This document shows, piece by piece, positions 32,901-42,600 of a stretch of DNA of 64,000 nt. The stretch's first letter is position 1; every line of letters starts with the position of its first letter. The translations under genes and the position numbers were made by a program. The DNA is taken from positions 175,606,117 through 175,670,116 of the forward strand of contig NC_090022.1 of assembly GCF_037176765.1 (NCBI RefSeq), given 5' to 3'. The notes beneath the pieces were generated by a model, which saw nothing but the letters and a program-made list of their open reading frames with translations, did not search any database and had not been told where the DNA came from. This DNA comes from Anolis sagrei. Its lineage: Eukaryota; Chordata; Lepidosauria; Squamata; Anolidae.

Positions 32901-35900
32901 TAAATATAAACCCTTATAAATATAGACCTCACTACCTCTGAGGATGCTTGCCATAGATGCAGGCAAAACGTCAGGAGAGAATGCCTCGCTCGCCCCTCTC
33001 GCTCGCCATAGATGCAGGCGAAAAGTCAGGAGAAAATGCCTCTAGGCCATGGCCATATAGCCTGAAAAAACCTACAACTCAGAGAGGAGAGCTCCCAGCA
33101 AGCATCGGCAGGCAGCCATCTTACGTATTTCCGAAATGGACGGAAATACAAAAATTTTTGGCGCCTGCCGTTTCGATATTTAAAAACACTTCCAGGTTAA
33201 AAAAAAAAGTTTTGTAATCGTTTCGTAATTCAAAAAATAACGAATTTTTTAACGAATTACGAATTAACGAAACGAATTGACCAGCCCTACTACCCAACCC
33301 TCCAAATGTCATTGCATTGCAACTCCCACAATGGTGAATATGACTGGTGTTTCATGCACCCAACGAGTATGAGCTGCCTTCCTTCCATGTTCCAACTGAC
33401 ATTGCTCTGTCCACACTAAAAAATTTGATTTCAAGAACTGTAAAACTGATTTCCTTAGATAAGACTATCTGGATACCACTGAGCAAGCTATCAATTTATT
33501 GTAGGGCAAAAGAAAACCAAATGACCCAAAAAGGGTCATTTATTTATTTCATTTCAGACATTTGTACCCCTCCCTTCTCAACCCCCGGGGGGGGGGGGGG
33601 GACTCAGGGCGGCTTAAATCCGGCACAGTTCGATGCCATTACATATAAATAATATATACAGTAATACATTAAAAACACAGTAAATTGATTACAAAATTAG
33701 TTTTAAAATAAAAAGTACATTAATGAAAAGTGCAATAATATTGGCTGTCTAGCCTTATGTAGAAACAAATTCAGCAAGCACAATAATAACAATAATCTAT
33801 ATATATAAATCTGTTAGGTTGGTTCAACGGGACAGCAAAACTCCACAACCCCCCAATGAAACCAAAATTCCCATGCCCATAACACAACCCACAAGGTACA
33901 AACATATCTAATCAAAATGAAAAACAACACAACAACACACTCACAAAACGGCAAAACAACAAAACTAAAAAAAAAACCCCAACGAAACTTAACCAAAATT
34001 CCCATGCCCATAACACAATCCACAAAGTACAAACATATCTACTCAAAATGAAAAACAACACAACAACACACTCACAAAACAGCAAAACAACAAAACTAAA
34101 AAAAACCCCAATGAAACTTAACCAAAATTCCCAAGCCCATAACACAACCCACAAGGTACAAACATATCTACTCAAAATGAAAAACAACACAACAACACAC
34201 TCACAAAACGGCAAAACAACAAAACTCAAAAACTCCCCAACGAAACTTAACCAAAATTCCCAAGCCCATAACACAATCCACAAGGTACAAACATATCTAC
34301 TCAAAATGAAAAACAACACAACAACACACTCACAAAACGGCAAAACAACAAAACTCAAAAACTCCCCAACGAAACTTAACCAAAATTCCCATGCCCATAA
34401 CACAACCCACAAGGTACAAACATATCTACTCAAAATGAAAAACAACACAACAACACACTCACAAAACGGCAAAACAACAAAACTCAAAAACTCCCCAACG
34501 AAACTTAACCAAAATTCCCATGCCCATAACACAACCCACAAGGTACAAACATATCTACTCAAAATGAAAAACAACACAACAACACACTCGCAATACGGCA
34601 AAACAACTGAGCATGCGCATTGGCGCCCAGCCGCAAGTTCCCTGGGCGCGCAAACAGCCTTCCGGCCAACGTTCCCTCTGCGGAAGCCATGCCACAGCAA
34701 CGCGTGGCAGGGCACAGCTAGTAATAATAATAAAAAACTTTATTTATATCCCGCTCCATCTCTCCCGGGGGGACTCAGGGCGGCTTACATGCCTGTCCAT
34801 AGTCCATTTTCCATAACATTATCATTATTACCATTTTCAGTTATCTGCCAGCTACCCAAAGGCCTGGTCCCATAACTACATTTTAAATTTTCAGATGCAG
34901 TAAGGACCCTTCTGTGGACAACAGCTCCTAGAACCCCCCACTCAGCATGGTTAATGGCTATACTGGGAGCTGCGATACAAACATCAAATTTTCCATGGTT
35001 CCTTTGAAATCCATTGCCAACCTACACAAGGACCCTTTCAAATAGCAATAGGAGAAAATAGTTCTGTGCCATACTTGCGGTGTGTGAAGAGCAATTCCCG
35101 GTGAAGCTGTTGCTGATTCCAAAAGATTTTGCTGGGGTTGGTGGTCCTCAAAGTGGCAGACCGTCCTTCAGCACTCCTGGATAAGGCTTCTGAGCGTGCA
35201 GCTGTAGGTATGTACATAGATATATAAGTAGGTAGATAAGTAGGTAGACCGCATTTCTTTATGAGTTTCTCCCTCACAAATAATCTGCTCCACTCCTATC
35301 TCACCCTGAGTTTTTAGTATTTTATCTAGCACATGCAGCCTGCTCATTGTCATTGTGATTGTGAATGATTTTGTATTGTATTTTTATATTGCTTACTGTT
35401 GTTCATTTGTTCAGTCGTTTCTGACTCTTCGTGACCTCATGGACCAGCCCATGCCAGAGCTCCCTGTCGGCCGTCACCACCCCCAGATCCTTCAAGGTCA
35501 AGTCAGTCACTTCAAGGATGCCATCCAACCATCTTGCACTTGGTCGGTCTCTCTTCCTTTTTCCTTCCATTTTCCCCAGCATCATTGTCTTCTCTAAGCT
35601 TTCCTGTCTTCTCGTGATGTGGCCAAAGTACTTCATCTTGGCCTCTACTATCCTTCCCTCCAATGAGCAGTTGGGCTTTATTTCCCAAAGTATGAACTGG
35701 TTGGATCTTCTCGCAGTCCAAGGCTTACTGTACTCATATGTTTTATGTATTTTACTGTGTTGTTGTTTGTGCTTTGGTTTTTATTTTATTATAATATGCT
35801 GTTGGGCTTGGCCTCATGTAAGCCGCCCCGAGTCCCCGCTGGGGAGATGGTGGTGGGGTATAAATAAAGATTATTATTATTGTTATTGTTATTGGAGCCC

Positions 35901-37638
35901 CCGGTGGTGCAGTGGGTTAAACCCCTGTGCTGGCAGGACTGAAGACCAACAGGTTGCAGGTTCGAATCCGGGGAGAGGCAGATGAGCTCCCTCTATCAGC
36001 TCCAGCTCCTCATGACTGTACATGAGAGAAGCCTCCCACAAGGATGATAAAAACATCAAATCATCCAGGCGTCCCCTGGGCAAAGCCCTTGCAGATGGCC
36101 AATTCCCTCACACCAGGAGTGACACGACAAAAAATATTATTATTATTATTATTGTTGTTGTTGTTGTTGTTGTTGTTAGGTAGATAAGTAGGAAGGGACA
36201 GATCAATACAGGATAATTGTTATGGCAATGGGAGTCTAGTTCTAGTTATTTTTTACAAAGCACCACCAACACATACACCTCAGTAGACACACACCATAGG
36301 TCCAGGGTCCTCAAACTAAGGCCCAGGGGCCGGATACGGCCCTCCAAGGTCATTTACCCGGCCCTCGCTCAGGGTCAACCTGAGTCTGAAATGACTTGAA
36401 AGCACACAACAACAACAACTATCCTATCTCATCAGCCAAAAGCAGGCCTACACTTCCCATCGAAACTTTATATTTGTTAAAATAGTTCTTAATTTTAATT
36501 ATTGTTTTGTTTTTAAGTGTTTTTTGCACTACAAATAAGATATGTGCAATGTGCACATAAATTCATTCATGTTTTTTTTTCAAATCCAGCCCTCCCAACA
36601 GTTTGAGGGATTGTGACCTGGACCTCTGTTTAAAAAGTTTGAGGACCCCTGCCATAGGTGTTGGATCCCACACCTTTGGGTGGGGGGTTGCATAGTCAGC
36701 ACCTGAGCCTTGGCCTAAAGCCAGATCTCATGTGATTGGATGTTATTAGAGTACCGGCCTTAGTACTGTTCGACTCTTGTCTCCAGCCATGTTGGTTTTA
36801 GAATGGAGGCTATCAATCAAATGTGGCATCTGTAGTCAAAGCATCAGTTGACATGTCTATCGATAGAATAAAATCTGCATATTATAATAAAGCCTAGTTG
36901 AATATAAGTCAATATACTATCTTTAATTACTGGTATGTGTTAAAACAGTACCCAGGAATATTGTTCTAACATACCTGACGAATGAACAGAAGTGTTACTT
37001 GTTATTAATTGTTATTATAAAGGAAGGCCTCATTCAAAAGGTTATATTTTATTTCCCAAGAAGGAAGTCATTTGAGAGGGGAGTACCTTTATAACCACCC
37101 ACTAAAATTGGCCAGAAAAAAATAATACAGGCTTCCTTCCACCTCAATCCCCAGAAGAATTGAAGAAGGTGGTTTAAAACAAAATGTGTGTACACTGACA
37201 TATTTTCACTTCTGCTAAACAGGTTTTCGTTTTACAAAAAAAAATTGAAAAATATTCTGTTCAGCTAGCAGTGACAAGAATAGAGGAATGTGTGAACAAT
37301 ATACTAAAAGAAAACTAACTTTAAGATTTCCAGTGGTCAGAGTGACTCCAGCCATAACAGTTAATTTATCACTACTCATATATGTGTATGTAATTTTCAC
37401 ATCAGATCTCTACCTGCCTTGAACAGTTTGCCTCTTCCATGCCTTCCCATTCACCTTCACACCTCCATCAACGCTCACCTGCCGCTTCGAGTCTCCGTAT
37501 CCAGGTGCCCGTGGTGTCTTGCTGCCATGTCACGCCGCCTCTCCGTCCCAAACGGGATCCAGGCAAATGGAGTCTTGGGGACTCCTGAGATCCCATCATC
37601 TCCCCCACGAAGAGATCGTGTGGCCCAGGAGCTGTCAT
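22823..37638 (-). CDS. FAM107-family actin-associated protein (4 coding exons)
   Basis: Exons in transcript order are 37638-37479, 35201-35075, 26136-25998 and 23104-22823. They total 708 nt and join in frame to 235 residues plus TGA. The FAM107 (DUF1151) core is clear: [20 protein letters not shown], then [14 protein letters not shown], then [16 protein letters not shown], then [12 protein letters not shown] (residues 157-168). These match FAM107A/B motifs such as [41 protein letters not shown] and PEFIKVRENLRR. Family members are stress-induced cytoplasmic and nuclear proteins that bind and bundle F-actin, probably through a helical coiled coil; the region here is similarly charged and helical. 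Two oddities: a predicted 53-residue first exon, and a 67-residue tail after the last conserved motif, where FAM107A stops soon after. Which family member this is cannot be settled by eye. It is convergent with EMD and lies downstream of the NT5DC gene on the same strand. Confidence 0.86.
23105..24080. other. FAM107-like intron 3, unassigned part
   Basis: About 23280-23800 has an aaataaac box and resembles the stretch at 6660-7370. It may be an old solo LTR, with low certainty. No exon was recognised. Confidence 0.35.
24082..24187. mobile_element. Palindromic MITE, family D, partial
   Basis: Repeated tataagacgac and cgtatattccgg motifs match the fuller copy at 44158. Confidence 0.6.
24545..25625 (-). 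repeat. Tandem array of CR1 3'-end units with (AAT)n spacers
   Basis: About 7.5 units average 145 bp. Each has a CR1 3' end in reverse (gagttggaagggagctctaa ... gatggccatccagcctta) followed by an AAT run. Units at about 24826, 25114 and 25398 share cctttatgtaggg (the last with one change). Units at about 24973 and 25250 share cttcatacagtg. Confidence 0.85.
25626..25997. other. FAM107-like intron 3, end
   Basis: No repeat or exon was recognised before the donor of exon 3. Confidence 0.4.
25998..26136 (-). CDS. FAM107-like exon 3 (core)
   Basis: The acceptor is ctcag and the donor gtaag. The 139-nt exon completes the Lys codon and encodes [16 protein letters not shown] and [13 protein letters not shown], the most conserved part of the family. 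Confidence 0.92.
26398..27148 (+). mobile_element. L2-clade LINE 3' end
   Basis: The open frame at 26459-26893 encodes [30 protein letters not shown] and [20 protein letters not shown]. The tail ends in (AATT)n/aaataaat. It is one of the better kept L2 copies here. Confidence 0.82.
27370..28756 (+). mobile_element. Non-autonomous Helitron with a nested SINE
   Basis: It starts in the 5' region (taacataactcaaaaacc) and ends gcaacgcatggcaggggata then CTAG at 28753-28756. It is a long version sharing extra internal sequence with the 63112 copy. The SINE at 27536-28027 interrupts it. Confidence 0.8.
27536..28027 (+). mobile_element. Long tRNA-headed SINE with a LINE-like tail
   Basis: The head (ggattgtggcgcagctggct, then gagttcgaagcc) resembles polymerase III boxes A and B. 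The tail, from ccgccctgagtcccctgcgg, resembles the L2-type 3' ends nearby, which suggests LINE-borrowed mobilisation. Length is about 490 bp. Confidence 0.7.
28757..28816. repeat. (GATA)n microsatellite
   Basis: More than ten GATA units lie directly after the Helitron CTAG end. Confidence 0.9.
28850..28914 (+). mobile_element. L2-type 3' tail fragment
   Basis: ccctgagtctccttggggag, then ataaataaag and ATT units. Confidence 0.55.
28915..29010 (+). mobile_element. Family R element, single arm
   Basis: Only the left arm, from ggttgttgtagg to ctcagaggttgtgag, is present. ATT runs lie on both sides. Confidence 0.65.
29011..29047. repeat. (ATT)n microsatellite
   Basis: A pure ATT run of about 12 units. 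Confidence 0.9.
29048..29917. other. FAM107-like intron 2, unassigned part
   Basis: No exon or clear repeat was recognised. Weak open frames near 29400-29600 show no motif. Confidence 0.4.
29918..29961. repeat. (AAT)n microsatellite
   Basis: An AAT run lies between an L2-type tail and the R4-like fragment. Confidence 0.9.
29962..30290 (+). mobile_element. R4/Dong (Rex6)-like LINE fragment
   Basis: The frame encodes [20 protein letters not shown], a CCHC-type zinc motif, then [19 protein letters not shown]. Those features precede the endonuclease of R4-type LINEs. The 5' part is absent and the frame closes at 30183. Confidence 0.65.
30291..30849. other. FAM107-like intron 2, unassigned part
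   Basis: No feature was recognised. About 30330-30440 shares words with the hAT family C interior (atgcaatttcctgaatcagc) and is likely a relic. Confidence 0.4.
30850..31292 (+). mobile_element. CR1-clade LINE 3' end
   Basis: The open frame 30870-31211 encodes [16 protein letters not shown] and [15 protein letters not shown], followed by the CR1 tail. Confidence 0.82.
31300..31470 (+). mobile_element. L2-type 3' tail with ATT/GTT repeat
   Basis: ccgctctgagtcccctcggg, then aaataaagtattatt and GTT units. Confidence 0.6.
31471..32029. other. FAM107-like intron 2, unassigned part
   Basis: No feature was recognised. Confidence 0.4.
32175..33288. mobile_element. Large palindromic AT-rich element with duplicated family R pieces inside
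   Basis: The ends (taggcctgggtaacaacg on the left, gaccagccctac on the right) and AT-rich arms are inverted; both arms contain gttttgtaat-type words and a ggcgcc core. The centre (32455-33075) holds two similar blocks from family R, each with gatgcttgccatagatgcag. Confidence 0.55.
33533..33665 (-). mobile_element. L2/SINE-type 3' tail, reverse
   Basis: It begins atttatttatttcatttcag and contains actcagggcggctta, the reverse of the common ctgagtcc tail. A 15-G run lies at 33587-33601. Confidence 0.55.
33796..34721 (+). mobile_element. Complete short Helitron carrying a tandem array
   Basis: The 5' end TCTATATATATAAATC starts at 33796 after an A. The 3' end has gccacagcaacgcgtggcag, a stem-loop, and CTAG at 34718-34721 before a T. 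The interior is mostly a 129-bp tandem repeat. No Rep/Hel gene is present, so it is non-autonomous. Confidence 0.85.
33850..34606. repeat. 129-bp tandem repeat array, about 6 copies
   Basis: The word cccataacaca recurs at 33876, 34007, 34136, 34265, 34394 and 34523, with spacings of 131, 129, 129, 129 and 129. Units are nearly identical. Confidence 0.95.
34725..34870 (-). mobile_element. L2-type 3' tail, reverse
   Basis: taataataataaa, then ctttatttatatcccgctcc and actcagggcggcttacatg. Confidence 0.6.
35075..35201 (-). CDS. FAM107-like exon 2
   Basis: The acceptor is ctacag and the donor gtatg. The 127-nt exon (phase 1 in, phase 2 out) carries [20 protein letters not shown], which aligns with the FAM107 segment [20 protein letters not shown]. 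Confidence 0.88.
35268..35893 (+). mobile_element. L2-clade LINE 3' end, split by a BovB fragment
   Basis: The two halves, 35268-35397 and about 35728-35893, match the continuous copy at 10290-10590 (tctcaccctgagttttta ... gccgccccgagtcccc). Confidence 0.75.
35398..35727 (-). mobile_element. BovB LINE 3' fragment nested in an L2 tail
   Basis: On the - strand it encodes [20 protein letters not shown] and [12 protein letters not shown]. It ends gaacaacagt at the 3' side. Confidence 0.85.
35895..36133 (+). mobile_element. tRNA-headed SINE (type 2)
   Basis: Head ggagcccccggtggtgcagt, box B ggttcgaatcc, and end agtgacacgacaaaaaa. It was inserted at the end of the preceding ATT/GTT run. Confidence 0.8.
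36134..36178. repeat. (ATT)n/(GTT)n microsatellite
   Basis: ATT units change to GTT units directly after the SINE. Confidence 0.85.
36302..36651 (-). mobile_element. hAT-type MITE, family A
   Basis: CCATAGGT is repeated at 36294-36301 and 36652-36659. The interior is the reverse complement of the 3646 copy. Confidence 0.85.
36660..37478. other. FAM107-like intron 1, unassigned part
   Basis: No repeat or exon was recognised before the exon 1 donor. Confidence 0.4.
37479..37638 (-). CDS. FAM107-like exon 1 (predicted start)
   Basis: The donor gtgag follows GCAG at 37479. Frame compatibility with exon 2 forces the frame containing WIRRLEAA. The first ATG after an in-frame upstream stop is at 37638-37636, with G at -3. 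No homology was recognised for these 53 residues. A non-coding first exon with a different start cannot be excluded, but exon 2 has no ATG of its own. Confidence 0.55.
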
Positions 37639-37924
37639 CCCAACCAGAATGAAGAAATTACAAGCAGCCAATTGTCTCCGGGGCTGCTTCTCTTCGGTCC
37701 GTCAGTCCACCGCACCCCCCCAGCAGGCACCAGGGAGAGCGTGAAGATAGCAAGAGGGAAACTGGATCCTGCCTGAGGCTAACTAGTAGAAACAAAGCCA
37801 AGACTCCTGAGGAGGGGGCGATCCATAGCCCTGAAATGCTGTTTCGACCTCAATTTGTTGGGGTCAGGTGACTAATTTTAGGCTTGTTAGATCCATACAC
37901 CCCCAAGGATACATCCACTAAAGC

Positions 37925-38235
37925 AGGGGTCCCCAAACATTTTAAACAGAGGGCCAGGTCAAAGTCCCTCAAACTGTTGGAGGGCCGCATTATAATTTGA
38001 AAATAATGAATTAATTCCTATGCATAATGCACATATCTTATTTGTAGTGGAAAAACACTTAAAATACTTAAATTAAAATGAAGAACAAGTGTAACAAATA
38101 TAAAGTTATTAGTATTTCAATGGGAAGTGTGGGCCTGCTTTTGGCTGATGAGATAGCGTTGTATTGTTATTGTTGTTGTGTGCTTTCAAGTCATTTCAGA
38201 CTTAGGTTGACCCTGAGCAAGGGCTGGGTAAATGA
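37925..38235 (+). mobile_element. hAT-type MITE, family A, right end lost
   Basis: It starts caggggtccccaaacat and runs to gggctgggtaaatgac, then joins abruptly to Helitron sequence. Confidence 0.75.
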
Positions 38236-38516
38236 CAAAGGTCCAATGCCCACCAAACCCTTACAGTATTCTCTGTTTGTCATTGGAGTTCTGTGTGCCA
38301 AGATTGGTTCAATTCCATCATTGGTGGAGGTCAGAATGCTCTTTCGATTGTAGGTTAACTATAAATCCCAGCAACTACAACTCCCAAATGACAAAATTAA
38401 TTTTTTTGAGTGATGGTCGCTCTTTAGGTGTCTTGTGTCCAAATTTGGTGTCAATTCGCCCAGTGGTTTTTGAGTTATGCTAATCCCACAAACGAACATT
38501 ACATTTTTATTTATAT
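38236..38516 (-). mobile_element. Helitron 5' half
   Basis: The - strand 5' end TCTATATAAATAAAAATG starts at about 38517. The 3' hairpin end is missing where it meets the hAT MITE. Confidence 0.7.
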
Positions 38517-38624
38517 AGATTTATTTACTATATTTATATACCGCCCCTCTCAGCCCGAAAGGCGACTCACGATTGGTTCCTTCAGGCTTATATTTTTCAC
38601 TACATGCTCCATAAAACACAGAAG

Positions 38625-39380
38625 GTGAATGTTTCACAAAGACTTTATTGAAAATTACAAAATTCCAGTTATCAGTTAAAGGCCCACTTCCCACCCCATA
38701 GCACCTCTTGTCCCTACCACTTCACTGGGAGACAAGATTTTCCCTCCCCAAACCTCCCTTCACCATAGCTACCCTGTACTTTTTTGTGGCAAGCAAGGGG
38801 AAGGGAGAGAAAAACCCAGAACCCAACAGTATGTCGGGGGATGTAAACTTCAAACAATACAAAGCACCTGTAGATCTTGTGCGGGGAGAGAAGTAGCTGA
38901 GATGCCTGCTGGCTGGAGTGACAAAGCCAAGTAGATGCTGAATGTGTGCTGTCAGGGTGATGCAACCCCACCTCAAGAGAAATGGACACAAGTCCAATGC
39001 AGGGGACTGCTTCTGATGACTGTGAAATTATATATAGAGTCCAAGGTGAGGACAGAAGTCAGACCACTCCCTACTAAGAGGCCACAGATCAATTTCACAG
39101 TGGCCCCAAGCTTGATGGAGCTCTTGGAAAGAATATGGAAGATGCTTGGATCCTGGTCTGTACACCAGCCAAGCACTTCCTATGTCAACATGTGTTCGGC
39201 TGACACATTTGGAAAACAGTTGAGAAATTCCTAGCAGGTACTCTAGTTTTGGAAATTTGACACACATGCACCACAGAGGACGGGCAATCCAGTTTAAGAA
39301 AAACAGCCATGAAAGGCCGCAGTCCATACGCCACAGCCCTTAGGAGGTGTGAGGCAGAGAGGCGAGACCTCCTCTGGTCC
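38625..39380 (-). terminator. NT5DC2: NT5DC 3' UTR with poly(A) signal
   Basis: About 750 nt of non-repetitive sequence follows the stop. AATAAA on the - strand lies at 38649-38644. Repeat-derived sequence resumes just beyond it, which supports the end of the transcript here. Confidence 0.75.
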
Positions 39381-39642
39381 TTAGCGGATGTGTGCCATCT
39401 CCTCCAGAAAGGGAGTCTTCATGCAGCCGGTGCAGAGTTGGTCCATCCAAAGGGGCGCCTCATGCTGCAACGGGGTGCGTCTCGGGTAAAAGGTGTAGTT
39501 GAGGTCGTAGTTGAGCAAGCAGCTGAGCGAGGCCATGTAGATGTCCGAAAATCGGCACAGGCGTCGGGAGAAATACGTGGGGTTGTGGCACGTGCGGAAA
39601 ATGCTTCCAAACTGAGGGTTGAAGAGGTTCTTGGTGAGTGCC
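39381..39642 (-). CDS. NT5DC2: NT5DC terminal exon
   Basis: The acceptor is cttcag and the stop TAA is at 39383-39381. It encodes [40 protein letters not shown] and the MAHIR end. Confidence 0.94.
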
Positions 39643-42600
39643 CTGAAGTAGGGGGTGGGTGGTGGGAAGGAAGAGAAGGGAATAGCCATCAGATATAAAA
39701 TTAGGTTTGGAATCCAGAAAATATTTTAATCATAGAGTTGGAAGAGACCTCATGGGCCATCCAGTCCAACCCCCTGCCAAGAAGCAGGAAAATTGCATTC
39801 AAAGCATCCCCGACAGATGGCCATCCAGCCTCTGTTTAAAAGCTTCCAAAGAAGGAGCCTCCACCACACTCCGGGGCAGAGAGTTCCACTGCTGAACGGC
39901 TCTCACAGTCATGGAATCTCCTTTCTTGTAGTTTGAAGCCATTGCTCTGTGTACTAGTCTCCAGGGCAGCAAAAATAAGTTCGTTTCCTCCTCTCTATGA
40001 CTTTTCCTAACATATTTATACATGGCTATCATGTTTCCTCTCAGCCTAAACATGCCCAGCTCTTTAAGCCGCTCCTCATAGGGCTTGTTCTCCAATCACC
40101 CTCCTCTGGACACATTCCGGCTTGGCAAAATCTTTCAATCATAGAATCATAGAGTTGGAAGAGACCTCTTGGGCCATCCAGTCCAACCCCCTGCCAAGAA
40201 GCAGGAAAATCGCATTCAAAGCACCCCCGACAGATGGCCATCCAGCCTCTGTTTAAAAGCTTCCAAAGAAGGAGCCTCCACCACACTCCAACGCAGAGCG
40301 TTCCACTGCTGAACAACTCTCACAGTTAGGAAGTTCTTCCTAATGTTCAGATGGAATCTCCTTTCTTGTAGTTTGAAGCCATTGCTCCGTGTACTAGTCT
40401 CCAGGGCAGCAGAATATAAGTTCACTCCCTCCTCCCTATGACTTTCCCTCACATATTTATACATGGCTATCATGTCTCCTCTCAGCCTTCTCTTCTTCAG
40501 GCTAAAACATGCCCAGCTCCTTAAGCCGCTCCTCATAGGGCTTGTTCTCCAGACCCTTGATCATTTTAGTCACCCTCCTCTGGACACATTCCAGCTTTTC
40601 AATATCTTTCAATTGTGGTGCCCATAATTGGACACAACATTCCAAGTGTGGTCTAACCGCCTGTAACAACATTTTAATGCAAGCTTGAGAATGTCTTGCT
40701 GTTGAAAAAATACAGCCCTCTCTCACCATGAGTTCATCATACATCTAATACCACGAAGCAATGAAAATGTGTTCCTAGTCCTCATGAGTATGCCTGACAA
40801 TTTGTGAGCAATGCCAGAAGTCTCAGAAGCTCAAATAAGATTGATAGGGGTCAAGTTTTCCCAATCCATCCTGTTACAAGGAGAAGGGGAATTTAGACTA
40901 GTTCCATTTTGTATTCATCTATCAAAGTCATTTGCTTTATAGTAAGTCAATGAATTTTGTTGTTCTTGTTGTTTTGAAAAGTATAGGGGAATACAGCAAG
41001 TACTAAGAGTAAACCTTGTCTTCTGTTCCCGTACAGAACAACTATTTTGACACAAATCGGTACAAGGTTTTCCAGCCTGGGGAGAGAGTACTATCTCGTG
41101 GTTAGGGAAACTTGACAACTGCTCTGCAGCCCACAGTAACACATGCTTGGGCATATATACAAATGCAAGAAGGCGGGGGGCGAACCCAAAGAGCTATTCA
41201 ATTGCACAGTCCGGCCTATTGTTTTCTATAGACAAGGAAACCCAATCCTACAAAGGAGACATGACCCTCAGCAGCAAAGCCTTCGCTTGTAATTCTCTCA
41301 GGGAATTATCAGTGCATGCAATGTGCTTGTGTTGTATGTGCACGTCGAAGGGAAACTATTGCTCAAGCTATTCAGCATAAACAAATGGCTGCCAGCACTG
41401 GGGGTGGCACTCGGGACCATTCAAGCTCTCCACCGATCCCAAGAATTCCTTATCAATATTTAATCTAAGTGCAGCACTTCCGCTAGACGTCGGCATCAGT
41501 CTCATGGGTATCAGCTCCCCCTTCAACCGTGTTGGGTTTGTTTTTCCAAACAACCAGCATTCTGGGACTTGTAGTCCAACAATGTGAGGACAGCAGGGTG
41601 CAAAAGGCTAGTCAAACTAAAAGGCAGTAAAAACAGAATCACGTTTGCCAGCGATTTACGAAGAGCAGAAAGGTCCCTGCCAGCATTCACCAGATGTGAA
41701 GGCTATCCATCATGGATGGAAAACAGCACCACTGCTTTGGCATTGTTTTCAATTAAGAATGGATTTATTCATTCTGTTTTTGCTTGCATTTTAACCAGTC
41801 AAAGCATTATGCATGACATACATTGTGCTTCGTGCATGAAATCTAATTACAAATTATGTATTCAGACTGCCGTCTGATGACCCGATTACACAATGATTTC
41901 TTTAATCAATGAACTTTACATATATTTACCATATGATTAAAGTATTTTTAAGAAAACAACATATTCCCCTTATTTTCTAATGGCGTGTGCACATGTTTAA
42001 GGAAAAGGCACCCTGAAAGAGGCATTTTCTATGCCTCCTCCAAAATATTACTTTTACAGATTTTATGGCTTCTTACATTGAGTTGTTGTAGGTTTTTCCG
42101 GGCTATATGGCCATGTTCTAGAGGCATTCTCTCCTGACGTTTTGCCTGCATCTATGGCAAGCATCCTCAGAGGTAGTGAGGATGCTTGCCATAGATACAA
42201 GCGAAACATCAGGAGAGAATGCCTCTAGAACATGGCCATATAGCCCAAAAAAACTTACAACAACACAGTGATTCCGGCCATGAAAGCCTTCGACAATGCG
42301 CCTTACATTTTTAAAAAATGCTCAGCCATAAGGTTTTAAATTCTGTGTGTTATTGTTTATATGTAAGTTATATTAATTGTACTGTTTTATTTGCTTGCTA
42401 TTTTGGTTTTTACTGATGTGTTGTTGGGCTTGGCCTTATGTAAGTAAGTAAGTAAGTAAGTAAGTATGTAAGCCGCCCCGAGTCCCCTTGGGGAGATGGT
42501 GGTGGGGTATAAATAAAGTTGTTGTTGTTGTTATTTTAAAGAAGCATCATCCAATCACCCCCCCCCCCCCCCGAATGCCCTTTTAACAGATGATAAAGCA

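Noticed and set aside
33912-34875. Two long overlapping open frames on opposite strands (267 and 275 codons)
   Set aside because: They come from a 129-bp tandem repeat whose length is a multiple of three. The composition is Asn/Lys/Thr or Phe/Val/Leu repeats, with no domain and no splice context.
37519-37776. Open frame on the + strand over the FAM107-like first exon
   Set aside because: There is no homology and no splice context; it is an antisense shadow.
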